64,000 bases of DNA. Source: Pseudoalteromonas sp. MMG010. GTDB taxonomy: Bacteria > Pseudomonadota > Gammaproteobacteria > Enterobacterales > Alteromonadaceae. Shown piece by piece: positions 1-9,121 of the stretch (position 1 is the first letter of the stretch; each line of letters opens with the position of its first letter). The notes under the pieces were generated by a model. The model saw nothing but the letters and a program-made list of their open reading frames with translations. It had not been told where the DNA came from and searched no databases. Position numbers and translations under genes: made by a program. The stretch is taken from contig NZ_JAGJEG010000008.1 of the NCBI RefSeq assembly GCF_018100905.1, positions 1-64,000 on the forward strand, in the 5' to 3' direction.

Positions 1-190
1 GTACTTAGTTTGCTAAACTACAAAATTTAGGATGGGTGTCTAGCTAATTTGGTGTTTTGTATCAACCAAACTTACCTGACGTTTCCTTGCGATAGCCATA
101 AGACACTCTGCTTTTTTCAAAACTAATAAAAGCCTAGTACTTAGTTTGCTAAACTACAAAATTTAGGATGGGTGTCTAGCTAATTTGGTG
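1..190. repeat. 54-bp direct repeat, two copies
   Basis: Positions 1-54 and 137-190 are identical, separated by 82 bp of unrelated sequence, so the period is 136 bp. Each copy starts with a small palindrome (TAGTTT-GCT-AAACTA). The first copy touches the window edge and may be longer or part of a larger array. The second copy abuts the coding remnant that ends at 322. It looks like the end of a mobile or amplified element, but no element family is recognised. Confidence 0.8.
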
Positions 191-322
191 GTATTTACTG
201 GTGTTATGTACGATGCAATAGGCTTTGCTGAGGCCTATAAGCTTATTGGTATGGTGGTTGCGTTCTTTGTTGTTGTATCGGCATTTGTTTTAATGTCAGA
301 TAAAAAATCTGAACAAACTTAA
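191..322 (+). pseudogene. 3' fragment of a membrane-protein gene
   Basis: A reading frame with membrane-protein character runs to a TAA at 320-322. It reads MYDAIGFAEAYKLIG, then a hydrophobic stretch (MVVAFFVVVSAFVLM) and a charged tail (SDKKSEQT). This resembles the last transmembrane helix and cytoplasmic tail of a transporter such as an MFS permease. Upstream the frame is closed by a TAG at 164-166 inside the 54-bp repeat, so no start-to-stop gene is visible. I infer that the repeat or an element ending in it truncated the gene. An intact 38-codon ORF from the ATG at 206 is possible but less likely. Confidence 0.4.
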
Positions 323-424
323 CAGCGACAATAAACTCAATTCATAGGCTAGTTTTTAAAGTTTATTTTTGAAGTATATAGCTAAGGCAAAAAAGTAATT
401 TTTACCTTAGCTCTTGCGATCTTT

Positions 425-1222
425 TCAAGACATTATTTTATACAGTAAATCTCTTACCGTGGCAGGCTCAAACGGTTTATCACAAATTGCATCGACTCCG
501 GCTTGAGCTATATTTGCTAAGTGAGTGTCGTTTGCCTCAGAACTCACCATTAAAATAGGAATGTGAGAGTAAGCATTTGATTTTCTGACTGTTTCTGTTA
601 ATTCTCGACCATCCATTTCGGGCATATTATAATCCGTTACAATTAAATCAAACGATTGCTCATCTAAGTGTGCAATCGCTTCTTTCCCGTTTTCGGCCTC
701 TACGGGCTCAGGTATTCCCATGCCTGCGAGCACTCGTATAATATGCTTACGAGCAAATCGGCTATCATCAACAACTAATACCCTGAGTAAAGTTACATCA
801 AAATGATCCAGCTCAACTTCTTCTTCACTAATCAGATCAAGAGTCGCCTTAAGAGCCCGAGTTATCGCTTCTGCGGTAAAAGGTTTAGGTAAAATAGCCA
901 GCACACCCGACTGCCTTAATTGCTCTAAGTATTTTTTATTGCGTTCACTAGAGATAAGCATAAAAGGTTGATTTTCGGTGGCTTCATTCCCTCTTATTTT
1001 TTGCAGTAAATCATCTGCGGTTCCATCTGATAAATACATAGAACTAATAACCAGATCGGGAGCATATTGAACTACTTTTTCAAAAGCCGCCTGCATAGTG
1101 ATAGCTGTTTCAATTTTAGATACACCCATGACATTTAAGGCTTTTATAATTAATTTTTGTTGTACCTCAGAAGGCTCTACTAACAAAATAGTTAAATGTT
1201 CAATTGCGTTTAACCCATTCAC
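425..1222 (-). CDS. Double-receiver (REC-REC) response regulator
   Basis: 265 residues with two CheY-like receiver domains (about 8-130 and 145-262) and no output domain. The second receiver is complete: acidic pair D152/D153, phospho-acceptor D197 in DLIVTDYNMPEMDG, and K249 in DKPF. In the first, the acceptor position is serine (S61 in DLVISSMYL) and only one acidic-pocket residue remains (E16), although K113 in PKPF is kept. It is therefore probably a pseudo-receiver that cannot be phosphorylated normally. The start is a GTG at 1222, with a GGGAG ribosome site 6 bases upstream. It is divergent from a chemoreceptor at 1421, so a role in chemotaxis or phosphorelay signalling is plausible. 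No cognate kinase is nearby. Confidence 0.85.
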   Translation of the reverse strand: MNGLNAIEHLTILLVEPSEVQQKLIIKALNVMGVSKIETAITMQAAFEKVVQYAPDLVISSMYLSDGTADDLLQKIRGNEATENQPFMLISSERNKKYLEQLRQSGVLAILPKPFTAEAITRALKATLDLISEEEVELDHFDVTLLRVLVVDDSRFARKHIIRVLAGMGIPEPVEAENGKEAIAHLDEQSFDLIVTDYNMPEMDGRELTETVRKSNAYSHIPILMVSSEANDTHLANIAQAGVDAICDKPFEPATVRDLLYKIMS

Positions 1223-1420
1223 ATTACTCTCCCATTTCCTATATTTTAACTTATACTGGTCTATAGTGATTTAAATAAATCGTATTTTAAAAGCTTTAAT
1301 ATTATAGGTAATATTAGTTAAGTTCTAATTATTCTAAAATTATTGAGCTATTTTTATAAAATGTGCGTATAAAGACCCCTGATTGTCATTGACGAATAAA
1401 ATTTGAATTAGGAACTAATC

Positions 1421-2887
1421 ATGAATAAAACAAACAAAGTATTTGCAAGTATTTTAACACTGCTCTTTGTTGAATCAATTGTAATGGCATTTGTTTATGA
1501 TACCTATATTGAGGCATTTATCGTCGGTCTCCCAACATTATTAGTTCCATTATGGCTGTTTAATAGTATTCCTAACGCTACACTTACAAAACATTGTGCG
1601 GCTACAGCAGCCATGATTTTCTCAGCCCTTCATATACATCAGCTAAACGGGGCTATTGAAGTACACTTTGAAATTTTTATACTCATGGCCACGCTGATTA
1701 TTTTTAAAGATTGGAAGGTTTTTATTTCTGCCGTTGCAGTAATTGCTGTACATCATTTTTCTTTTTATTTTATGCAAACAGGCGGTTTAAATGTTCATAT
1801 TTTTGATGGCGATAGGCTTACCTTTTCGATTGTTTTAGTGCATGGTGTGTATGCCATTGTAGAAGGGGTTGTTGCAGCTTTTATTGCCAAGACATTATAT
1901 GACGATAACCAAGTAGGTAAAGAGCTTGCATTTGTTACCCAGGAGCTCACTAAAAATGAGGACGCTCTTGATTTAAAAATACAAACGACCACTAACGGCA
2001 ACCAAGTGTTACAAGGGTTTAATACCCTCCTAAATATACTTGATAATGTAGTGTCAGAAGTTAAACACCAAATTAATGATTTTATTGTCAATTCGAATAA
2101 TCTTATTGCTGCAAAATCTGACTTAGAGGTTTCTGCCACAAATCGACAAATAGAAACAGAAACAATCGCATCATCCGTAGAAGAAATGTCGCTTACCATT
2201 ACCTCTATTGCTAAAGACAGTAATGACTTGAGCGACCAGGTTAAAGAAGCTAATGCAGCGACACAGCAAGCCAATGAGTTTGTAGAAGAAATACATAACA
2301 AAAACAGTGAACTGACAAGTAAATTAAATAAAACCAGTGAAGAAATATCAGCATTAGCAAACTCCAGTGATATCATTATTAATGTATTATCTGAAATAAC
2401 CAGTATCGCAGATCAAACAAACTTACTTGCATTAAATGCAGCGATTGAAGCGGCTAGGGCCGGAGACCAAGGACGTGGATTTGCCGTTGTTGCCGATGAA
2501 GTACGTGCATTAGCAAATCGAACAAAAGAAAGCACCGACAAAATAGAAGGTACGTTAAATAACTTAGTGTCTTATTCAAGCGCTTCTACGGTCTCTATGT
2601 CACAGTGTCTTGAAGCGGTGCAGTTAGTGGCAGAAGCTTCTAAAAAGGTAAAAGTTGAATTAAATCATGCCTCTGAATTAGTGTTATTATCAAGTGATAT
2701 ATCACACTCACTTGCTTCTGCAATTGAGCAACAATCAATTACAACCAATGAAATCGCAAGAAGTACCGAACGCATGATTTCTTTAGGAAAAAGTGATGTA
2801 GAAAAGGTTGCGTTGGTAGCACAAGAGGCAAATAATATATCGGCAGAAGTAAAATTATTAGAGGCTAGTATTGCCTGCTTCAAATAA
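1421..2887 (+). CDS. Methyl-accepting chemotaxis protein, polytopic sensor
   Basis: 488 residues. The first 160 or so are very hydrophobic, with about six membrane helices and several histidines in or near them (HIH, VHFE, HH), instead of the usual two helices with a periplasmic domain. The C-terminal half is the cytoplasmic MCP signalling coiled coil, with its hairpin tip at [19 protein letters not shown] followed by [15 protein letters not shown]. No HAMP domain is evident. The sensing mode is unknown; intramembrane histidines could suggest a cofactor or a membrane-state sensor (inference). The product should signal through CheA/CheW encoded elsewhere. The next gene starts inside its last codons, which suggests translational coupling. 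Confidence 0.88.
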   Translation: MNKTNKVFASILTLLFVESIVMAFVYDTYIEAFIVGLPTLLVPLWLFNSIPNATLTKHCAATAAMIFSALHIHQLNGAIEVHFEIFILMATLIIFKDWKVFISAVAVIAVHHFSFYFMQTGGLNVHIFDGDRLTFSIVLVHGVYAIVEGVVAAFIAKTLYDDNQVGKELAFVTQELTKNEDALDLKIQTTTNGNQVLQGFNTLLNILDNVVSEVKHQINDFIVNSNNLIAAKSDLEVSATNRQIETETIASSVEEMSLTITSIAKDSNDLSDQVKEANAATQQANEFVEEIHNKNSELTSKLNKTSEEISALANSSDIIINVLSEITSIADQTNLLALNAAIEAARAGDQGRGFAVVADEVRALANRTKESTDKIEGTLNNLVSYSSASTVSMSQCLEAVQLVAEASKKVKVELNHASELVLLSSDISHSLASAIEQQSITTNEIARSTERMISLGKSDVEKVALVAQEANNISAEVKLLEASIACFK

Positions 2888-3404
2888 TACAGCGAAAAAA
2901 CAGCATTATATTATATTTAGTTTATGGCTTATGATGATGGGAATTGCAGCGGCATACTTTATCAGCGATCGGTTGCAGCCTTTTGATCCTAATAAACTAC
3001 TTACGGCTAAAAATTCTACGGCATTATTAAATGAAATTAGTTTACTTAGCGAGTTTAAAAATACGCAATTTAAAAAAGTTATTATCCATATAACCAGCGA
3101 AAACTGTAGTTGCACACAGTTTAGTGAAGAGCATAAAAAAAGTATTAACGAAACAGCATTAAAAGCGGGCTTTGCTATTGTAAATATAACCTTGCCAGAA
3201 AAACTTAATTCGATTATTCCCTCAACACCCGCTATTTTAATGTTAGATGAAATGAGCGAATTATTATATTTTGGCCCTTATTCTGCTGGGCTTGCTTGCA
3301 CTGAATCAAATGGCTATATAGAAACTGTGTTAAATAATTATAATATGGGTTTTTCTTCAAATTTAATGATTAACGACGTAAATGGCTGTTATTGCAACCT
3401 TTAG
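2871..3404 (+). CDS. DUF6436-like membrane-anchored thioredoxin-fold protein
   Basis: 177 residues. It has one N-terminal membrane helix (about residues 13-32) and a small periplasmic domain with [10 protein letters not shown] in the position of a thioredoxin active-site loop. The CxC spacing is unlike classical CxxC. The cysteine-rich end ([14 protein letters not shown]) resembles DUF6436 proteins of marine gammaproteobacteria. The frame opens with a TTG at 2871, with AGAGG upstream, and overlaps the chemoreceptor gene by 17 bases. An ATG at 2931 would remove half of the membrane helix, so I prefer the TTG. The function is unknown; a redox or metal-binding role is inference from the cysteines. 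Confidence 0.6.
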   Translation: MPASNNTAKKQHYIIFSLWLMMMGIAAAYFISDRLQPFDPNKLLTAKNSTALLNEISLLSEFKNTQFKKVIIHITSENCSCTQFSEEHKKSINETALKAGFAIVNITLPEKLNSIIPSTPAILMLDEMSELLYFGPYSAGLACTESNGYIETVLNNYNMGFSSNLMINDVNGCYCNL

Positions 3405-3443
3405 TATTTAATTGTTCCTACTTAAAACACTATTGCATCGACT

Positions 3444-4484
3444 TTATGCGCACGTTCTGTTTTTACCTAAACGTTTCGCTTTATATAATAAATCATCGGC
3501 TTGTTTTACATCATCATCAATTGATAAATGAGAGCCAAGCACTTCTTTAACCCCCATACTTACCGTTATATAAACGATACCTTCGTGTGTTTGAATGGGG
3601 GATTTAGCCAATGCTTGGTGAATTTTTTGAGTTGCCTGTACAGCCTGCTCTTTATTTTTATGTGGAAGTACGAATAAAAATTCTTCTCCTCCCCAACGAG
3701 AGACTAAGTCAGTATTGTCTAATTCATAAGTTAAAATATCGGCTAAACTAATTAGTACTTCGTCACCAACGAGATGACCATATTTATCGTTTATATTTTT
3801 AAAATCATCAACATCAACCAACACAATTGAAAACACACTATCACTTTGAGTTTTTTTAAAGTCGTGCATAGTATCGATTGCATGGCGTCTGTTAGGTAAC
3901 TTAGTTAAGGGATCAGTTACTGCTAGTAGTTTATTGTGTTTCGCTAATCCAATTAATTTTTTACTATAACTTTCTCTAAAAAACTCATATAAGCCACTTA
4001 AACTGCTTACAATAACAAAAGAAAACATAATACGAGATGCGAAATGTAATATTTCCCCTCGATTACCGTAGCTTTTAAGGTCAAATATATATACTGCATA
4101 AAATGAAGCAATAACAGCTATGCCAAAAAGCATAATATCTAAAATACCACGTTTAAAACCCCTGATAAAAAACGTAACTTGTGGTACTAAATATATCCAA
4201 AATATCCCCGTTCCTTTGCTCCCACCGGTAATAACCAAATACAGCATTAAAAGAAATATATTATATAAAACAATAGTTGAGCTAAATAAAATACGCTTAT
4301 TTACAAAGCTCGTTATGTAAAATGCAGTGAAAAACCCAATTGCGCTCACGATTAAAATAATGGCGAGCACTTTAAGGCCACCAAAAAATGACACAATAGC
4401 CATAAAGCCAGTAGTTAAGCATGCAATTAATGCAAAAAGTTTTATTATTACTTTACGTTCAGTTAAGTCTGAATATGTATTCAT
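3444..4484 (-). CDS. Membrane-bound diguanylate cyclase (GGDEF)
   Basis: 346 residues. About six N-terminal membrane helices (residues 13-165) resemble a 6TM/MASE-type sensor. A coiled linker follows, then a GGDEF domain from about residue 185. The catalytic signature is GGEEF (265-269) and the metal/GTP residues are present (VDVDDFKNIND), so c-di-GMP synthesis is expected. The allosteric I-site RxxD is not conserved: its arginine position is Asp256, in DNTD. Product inhibition is therefore probably absent. It is a single gene, convergent with the DUF6436-like gene and separated from it by 39 bp. Confidence 0.88.
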   Translation of the reverse strand: MNTYSDLTERKVIIKLFALIACLTTGFMAIVSFFGGLKVLAIILIVSAIGFFTAFYITSFVNKRILFSSTIVLYNIFLLMLYLVITGGSKGTGIFWIYLVPQVTFFIRGFKRGILDIMLFGIAVIASFYAVYIFDLKSYGNRGEILHFASRIMFSFVIVSSLSGLYEFFRESYSKKLIGLAKHNKLLAVTDPLTKLPNRRHAIDTMHDFKKTQSDSVFSIVLVDVDDFKNINDKYGHLVGDEVLISLADILTYELDNTDLVSRWGGEEFLFVLPHKNKEQAVQATQKIHQALAKSPIQTHEGIVYITVSMGVKEVLGSHLSIDDDVKQADDLLYKAKRLGKNRTCA

Positions 4485-4615
4485 AAGTTATTATTAGCAA
4501 CTAAATCCGTTTGTTGACATCAACTCCTTTAGAGATAAATGATATTAAACTTTCTAATCATAGAATAAAATATCGATTAAATATGCTCTAAAAGAAAAAT
4601 AATTTTACATGGCTA

Positions 4616-6562
4616 TCAATTATTACTATCTGTTTGATCGTATACATATTGCCATTCTTTAAACACTAACTGCGTTGTTGTTGAGCTGGTACTGGTACTT
4701 GAGCTTGAACTTCCCGCACTGCCTGCAAAGCTTGCTTCGCTTAACGCGGTATCATAATGTATATCACCTGATCCTGAGACATTAACCGTGTCTGCCAAAA
4801 TTGATCCCATAAAGCTAAAATGAGAAGCAATTTCAACATTGGTGTAAGGTGCATAAATAGCTGCGTAAATTTCATCACTACCCCCACCTAAATAAATCCC
4901 TGGATCCCAAGCGGTTGTACCAGTATAGCTACTATATATACTAAAAACAGGTTGGCCTTGTGAAGTAATACCATTTACAGGCGTATAGACTTGTGCCCCT
5001 CCTGAAATTTCAAACTGGCCTGTTATAAGGACAGTCATACTCGATTCTTCAGGAATCGTTAATGATGCAGCCCCCGACATCGAAAAGTCCCCCCTAATGA
5101 GTAAAACAACATTGTGCCCTTCTTTAACCGTGACATTTCCTGTGATGCTAACATCATCAAAATAATAAATATCGGTACTTGTATCTAAAAAGCTGGCTGC
5201 GTTTGGCGTAACTTGCGTATCAGGTGTTCTGCTATTATTTTCAAGGTATGCTGCTTTAGTATTTTCAAATTGAAAATAATCGTTATTCCCATTATTACTT
5301 ATTGTTAAGCTTTGTGAAGCAATAGCACTATTATTCGCAGCAGACACTTCGTCATCAATAGCTAAACTGTCACAGGTTGAAAAACCGCTTTCACTTTCAT
5401 CGGTAATTAGCTCAACTGCTGGAACATCATCTACGTTAACCGTTGTTGACGATTTATAAGGTGCGGAATAATATTCAGGGTGATCACCTTGAAAACTACC
5501 GCTACCAGAATAGCGTAAATCATCTCCATTAATGTTACTTCCCCACTGATTTAAAGCCACATTACCTGTCACCCTTACCCCATTATAAACAGTACCGCCC
5601 GTTTGTTGATAATTACCCGCAGCCTGCACTCCACCATTAATTGTAGTTTGCGATAAATAAACATCAGAGCCAGAGAGTATCGCGCCTTGTATTGTGTTCC
5701 CAGTAACAGAAATATCACCTTGAGAGGTTAATGAACCACCTACAGGTACTTGTTTTATCGTAATAAAATCATTAGCCGAAATACTTCCCTTTACCTCACC
5801 GCTACTTTGAGTAAAACTCTTAAAACTCGTTGCGTTTCCACCAACAATACTATTACCAGATAAGACTAAATCACCATTGGAATGAACATTGCCCGATATA
5901 TAAGCGCTACCACTGAGCGTTAGAGCATCTGAGGAGATAACATCCCCATTTATATTACCCGATCCGCTTAAAACAATTTCACTGTCATCATCTAACGTGT
6001 AAACAAACGCCTCTTGAGAAATATTACTACTGCCGTCAGATAACGTCGCGCCATACTCACCTAAGCTTGAATCAAAACTATCAATAGATGTACCTTGTGT
6101 TACAGCAACACTGGCACACCCTGTAATCGCTTTATCAAAAACCGACTCTACGGTGCTCTCTGTTCCAGAGGTAAGGGTGACTAATTCAAATACCGCTTGC
6201 AGCGTTACTTCACCTTCATAACGCTCACCGGTACTCGATACAACGATGTCACCGTCGCTATTGACATCCATCATCGCTGAATAGTGCATATTATCTAGCT
6301 CACCACTTGCAGACATTTCACTGTTTTCATTCATTAAATCTTCAATAGAAATAGTAGGTTGATCTTCTATCGTTTGAAGCAAAGCGGCCATGCTGTCATA
6401 AACCCCTTTTTCAGACATTAAACGAGCATTAAGTTTTTTTTGAAAGTTACCACTTAATCGTTCTTGTAATACCGTATCGTGTAGGGAGCTCAATACCACA
6501 ATCGATGCCACCGACGTCAGTAATAATACGGTAATTAAGGTATAACCTGCTTTTGATTTCAT
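4616..6562 (-). CDS. pilX: PilX-like minor pilin with long beta-helix domain
   Basis: 648 residues. The N-terminus is a prepilin-like PilX_N segment (SKAGYTLITVLLLTSVASIV). Thr rather than Glu stands at mature position 5, as is common in PilX/GspK-type pilins. Most of the protein (about 150-600) is a Gly/Ser-rich right-handed beta-helix-like region with repeats of the type LSGSAYISGNV-HSNGDLVLSGNS. PilX proteins are normally about 150-200 residues, so this is a very long version. It is the last gene of the minor-pilin operon, and its ATG shares one base with the stop of pilW. Near the C-terminus is a Ser/Thr-rich stretch at about residues 616-632. A surface-exposed pilus-tip or adhesin role is inference. 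Confidence 0.75.
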   Translation of the reverse strand: MKSKAGYTLITVLLLTSVASIVVLSSLHDTVLQERLSGNFQKKLNARLMSEKGVYDSMAALLQTIEDQPTISIEDLMNENSEMSASGELDNMHYSAMMDVNSDGDIVVSSTGERYEGEVTLQAVFELVTLTSGTESTVESVFDKAITGCASVAVTQGTSIDSFDSSLGEYGATLSDGSSNISQEAFVYTLDDDSEIVLSGSGNINGDVISSDALTLSGSAYISGNVHSNGDLVLSGNSIVGGNATSFKSFTQSSGEVKGSISANDFITIKQVPVGGSLTSQGDISVTGNTIQGAILSGSDVYLSQTTINGGVQAAGNYQQTGGTVYNGVRVTGNVALNQWGSNINGDDLRYSGSGSFQGDHPEYYSAPYKSSTTVNVDDVPAVELITDESESGFSTCDSLAIDDEVSAANNSAIASQSLTISNNGNNDYFQFENTKAAYLENNSRTPDTQVTPNAASFLDTSTDIYYFDDVSITGNVTVKEGHNVVLLIRGDFSMSGAASLTIPEESSMTVLITGQFEISGGAQVYTPVNGITSQGQPVFSIYSSYTGTTAWDPGIYLGGGSDEIYAAIYAPYTNVEIASHFSFMGSILADTVNVSGSGDIHYDTALSEASFAGSAGSSSSSTSTSSTTTQLVFKEWQYVYDQTDSNN

Positions 6563-7080
6563 TAAGATCCAAATGCCTCATTCATAATAATGCGAGTTAA
6601 AGCAATATCTATACCAACAACCCCGTTTAAAGGGCTTGCAATGTTATCAATAGATAACGACACGCTCACCACATTATTATTTAAAGAATAACTAATCGAT
6701 TGAACTCCCTTAAGTAGTTTTACTGGTCCCTCACCACAATCACAATATAAAAATTCATCTTGCACGCTATATATTTCAGTAAAGTCACTGGTTTTAACTT
6801 GTCCTGTACACGCTTGCGCACTCGCTTCTTGCCTAACTGATAACGTATTACCAATAATGGTAGGCTCGTTTGGTGTTTGTTTTAAACTGGTACTAAATAA
6901 AGTGCTTGAAAAACGGATAACATCAAGCGCATTCTCTATTTCTTTTTCAGCTGTTTTACTACTCGAAATAGATGAATAAGCAACACTAACACCAGCCAGT
7001 AAAAACATACCTGCCACTAATGCAACCATTAATTCAATGAGCGTAAAACCTTGTTGTACTTTTATAATATGGTTTTTCAT
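6562..7080 (-). CDS. pilW: Type IV pilus minor pilin PilW
   Basis: About 172 residues. The short basic leader is followed by QQGFTLIELMVALVAGMFLLAG, a perfect class III prepilin site with Glu5. The C-terminal domain is shorter than in typical PilW (about 300 residues). I place the start at the ATG at 7080, which overlaps the pilV stop as ATGA and implies translational coupling; an ATG three codons upstream (7089) is the alternative. Cys residues near the middle (DFTEIYSV, then CDCGEGP) could form a disulfide. It should be processed by PilD and join the pilus initiation complex. Confidence 0.8.
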   Translation of the reverse strand: MKNHIIKVQQGFTLIELMVALVAGMFLLAGVSVAYSSISSSKTAEKEIENALDVIRFSSTLFSTSLKQTPNEPTIIGNTLSVRQEASAQACTGQVKTSDFTEIYSVQDEFLYCDCGEGPVKLLKGVQSISYSLNNNVVSVSLSIDNIASPLNGVVGIDIALTRIIMNEAFGS

Positions 7081-7490
7081 GGTGTGCATGTCGAAGGTAA
7101 TGCAGGGTAACTGCCTGTAATTGCAATTTCATTATCTAAATTGTCATCCAAGCGTTTATCTTCCCAACTCACTTGAATAGTTAAATCATTAGAAAAATCA
7201 TCAGGTAATACCAAAGTATATTTATCAGTTTGTGGAGCTAAATTCGCTCGAAATGCCGCATCATCATAAAGAGAAGGGTTACTATGCTGTAATTGACACA
7301 AATATGGCCAAACACGTTCAATCGCATTATTTGCCTGAATAACAGACATTGTATAATCAAAACTATTGGTTGCATATTGCAGTGATTTTAATTGACCTGC
7401 TGCTAAACCAAGCAATGCAATTGATGCCACTATCAAAGAAACTAATATTTCAATTAACGTAAAACCTTTATGCTGCAACTTTGTTAACAA
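7077..7490 (-). CDS. pilV: Type IV pilus minor pilin PilV
   Basis: 137 residues with the prepilin signature HKGFTLIEILVSLIVASIALLG, typical of PilV, followed by the family sequence GLAAGQLKSLQYA and a small globular domain. It starts with TTG at 7490, 7 bases inside the fimT stop, with GAGGATGG upstream as ribosome site. It overlaps pilW by 4 bases. PilV, PilW, PilX and FimT/PilE-type pilins together prime type IV pilus assembly. Confidence 0.82.
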   Translation of the reverse strand: MLTKLQHKGFTLIEILVSLIVASIALLGLAAGQLKSLQYATNSFDYTMSVIQANNAIERVWPYLCQLQHSNPSLYDDAAFRANLAPQTDKYTLVLPDDFSNDLTIQVSWEDKRLDDNLDNEIAITGSYPALPSTCTP

Positions 7491-7921
7491 GACAATCCAT
7501 CCTCATTGAGCCAACTTTGCCCACTTATTAAAATACACAACCGAATATCACTGGTTGAATCATCATTGTCGGTTATTAAAAAGTCATAGTTAGTCAATAA
7601 ATAACCCGATGAGCTAATTGTAATATCTTCTAATGCAACAGAAATACTTGTATGTGTCGGCTCAAATGAGGCAACAGTTGTCATTTGAGAATCGATTAAA
7701 GTGTTTGCTTGCCATTTTGTATCATTCACAACAATCGAAACGGTTTGCTCACGCTTTATCGCTTCGCTACGCGCCACTTTAAAAGTGCTATAAAGTTGAT
7801 TCGCATTAGTCGTTAATCGCTCATTTTTTATAAAAGAGATAAACGATGGCGCAGCAATTGCCGATAATATACCAATAACAACAATAGTAATAAGCAGCTC
7901 TAATAATGAAAATCCACGCAT
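7484..7921 (-). CDS. fimT: Minor pilin FimT/FimU (GspH-like)
   Basis: 145 residues. The leader is only two residues (MR) before the cleavage glycine: GFSLLELLITIVVIGILSAIAAPSF. It has the FimT/GspH hallmark region TTNANQLYSTFKVARSEAIKR. The start ATG overlaps the upstream pilE-like stop (TAATG), so the operon is read as one coupled unit. The GspH-like C-terminal domain is short. FimT homologues are minor pilins of type IV pili and in some species bind DNA; whether this one does cannot be told from the sequence. Confidence 0.82.
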   Translation of the reverse strand: MRGFSLLELLITIVVIGILSAIAAPSFISFIKNERLTTNANQLYSTFKVARSEAIKREQTVSIVVNDTKWQANTLIDSQMTTVASFEPTHTSISVALEDITISSSGYLLTNYDFLITDNDDSTSDIRLCILISGQSWLNEDGLSC

Positions 7922-8322
7922 TAATTAATCCAACAACTACTTAAGTTAGCTGTTTTCTCACCCGTTTGATCAACTTTTAAAGCACCACATTCATCACTTT
8001 TTTGAGCGCCTTTTGGCGATGCCGTAATCAAAAAGCTAGTGCCATCGGAGCTATTCGAAGTTGCATCACTGGTGTAGTTAAAATCATAATAATCCGAAGT
8101 ACTAAATGTATACTCATCAGGGTAACCTCCCATACGAGTATATTGTCGCTCTAAAATAGCACTGTATTGTAATAACTGTTGCTGAACATCGGCCCTACGG
8201 CTTTTAATAATATAGTCTGAGTAACTCGGCGCCACTACGCTGTACAATATACCTAAAATAGCAATAACAATTAAAAGCTCAACAAGCGTGAAGCCCATAT
8301 TTTTTGAGGAAAAAAATTTCAT
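7921..8322 (-). CDS. pilE: PilE-like type IV pilin
   Basis: 133 residues with the prepilin motif MGFTLVELLIVIAILGILYSVVAPSY and the PilE region that follows (KSRRADVQQQLLQYSAILERQYTR). A conserved cysteine pair (DECGAL and SSCWIN) probably forms the C-terminal D-loop disulfide. It is the first gene of a five-gene operon read toward 4616; the other four start within or directly against their predecessor. PilE-type minor pilins usually accompany PilV/W/X/Y1. No PilY1 is present here. Confidence 0.82.
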   Translation of the reverse strand: MKFFSSKNMGFTLVELLIVIAILGILYSVVAPSYSDYIIKSRRADVQQQLLQYSAILERQYTRMGGYPDEYTFSTSDYYDFNYTSDATSNSSDGTSFLITASPKGAQKSDECGALKVDQTGEKTANLSSCWIN

Positions 8323-9121
8323 AATAACTGGAGAAACCCTGAGTAAAAGCCAAATTACAATTTAAAAGTTGGATATAAAATAGAAAGCGTAATCTTATAG
8401 GATTACAGCATAAAAGACTATAACTACGACTATTTTTCAATCAAAATTACTTTTTTTTATGGTTTCTATACCGTATCTAATAATGAAGACCGGTTAACTA
8501 ATAGTTTTGTTCAAAAAAATTGAAATTATTAAATAAAAAAGTAGCCCCTTAAGCATATTTAACCCTAAAGAACCGGAAATGATAAGGTAATGTTAAAAAA
8601 ACAAAAATCAACACTTTAGTACCAACCTATGTATAAATTCAAATTAAAATACAAACATAATAAGAGGAAAGTTCTGCTCCATATAAACTTTGGCTATTCA
8701 TATTAATGAAACTATAAGATATGCATTAAGTAATAACTTAACAAAAATAAATCAAATCTATTAAATGCAGTCACTTAAAAAGTACATAATAACGGTGATA
8801 GCTAGTTATTATAAGTAAACGGGTTCTGCACTTAAAACTACATTCGCCATTGAGGATTTATGCTTTATATCGGCAATAAAAATAAGATAATTCAATCTAG
8901 TTAACCCCTTACATACCATTTTATGAGTTAGTATTTTACTTAACATAAATAGCATTAAATACTTTAAAATAAGCTTACATATGCTAAAATTACAATTTAG
9001 GAACAAATAACAGTAAAAAAGTACCAAGTTTGTTGTTTTTTATCATTCGATGTATTTAAAAACAAATCATTTTAAGGGAGCTATTTTGATTTTTAACGTA
9101 AACTTTAAAAAGAGGACACAG
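8323..9121. other. AT-rich intergenic region without recognisable gene
   Basis: About 800 bp between the divergent minor-pilin and TonB-receptor operons. It is very AT-rich and has no open frame with protein-like composition; a 72-codon minus-strand frame at 8809-9027 has no family features. It should carry the promoters of both operons, but I cannot fix them confidently. No riboswitch fold or convincing operator was recognised. Confidence 0.6.

Noticed and set aside
8809-9027. 72-codon minus-strand frame in the pilin/receptor gap
   Set aside because: Composition is that of AT-rich non-coding DNA, with no family features and no convincing ribosome site.
9050-9121. Longer start for the first TonB receptor
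   Set aside because: The extension adds polar residues before a perfect signal peptide; the ATG at 9122 has a good ribosome site.
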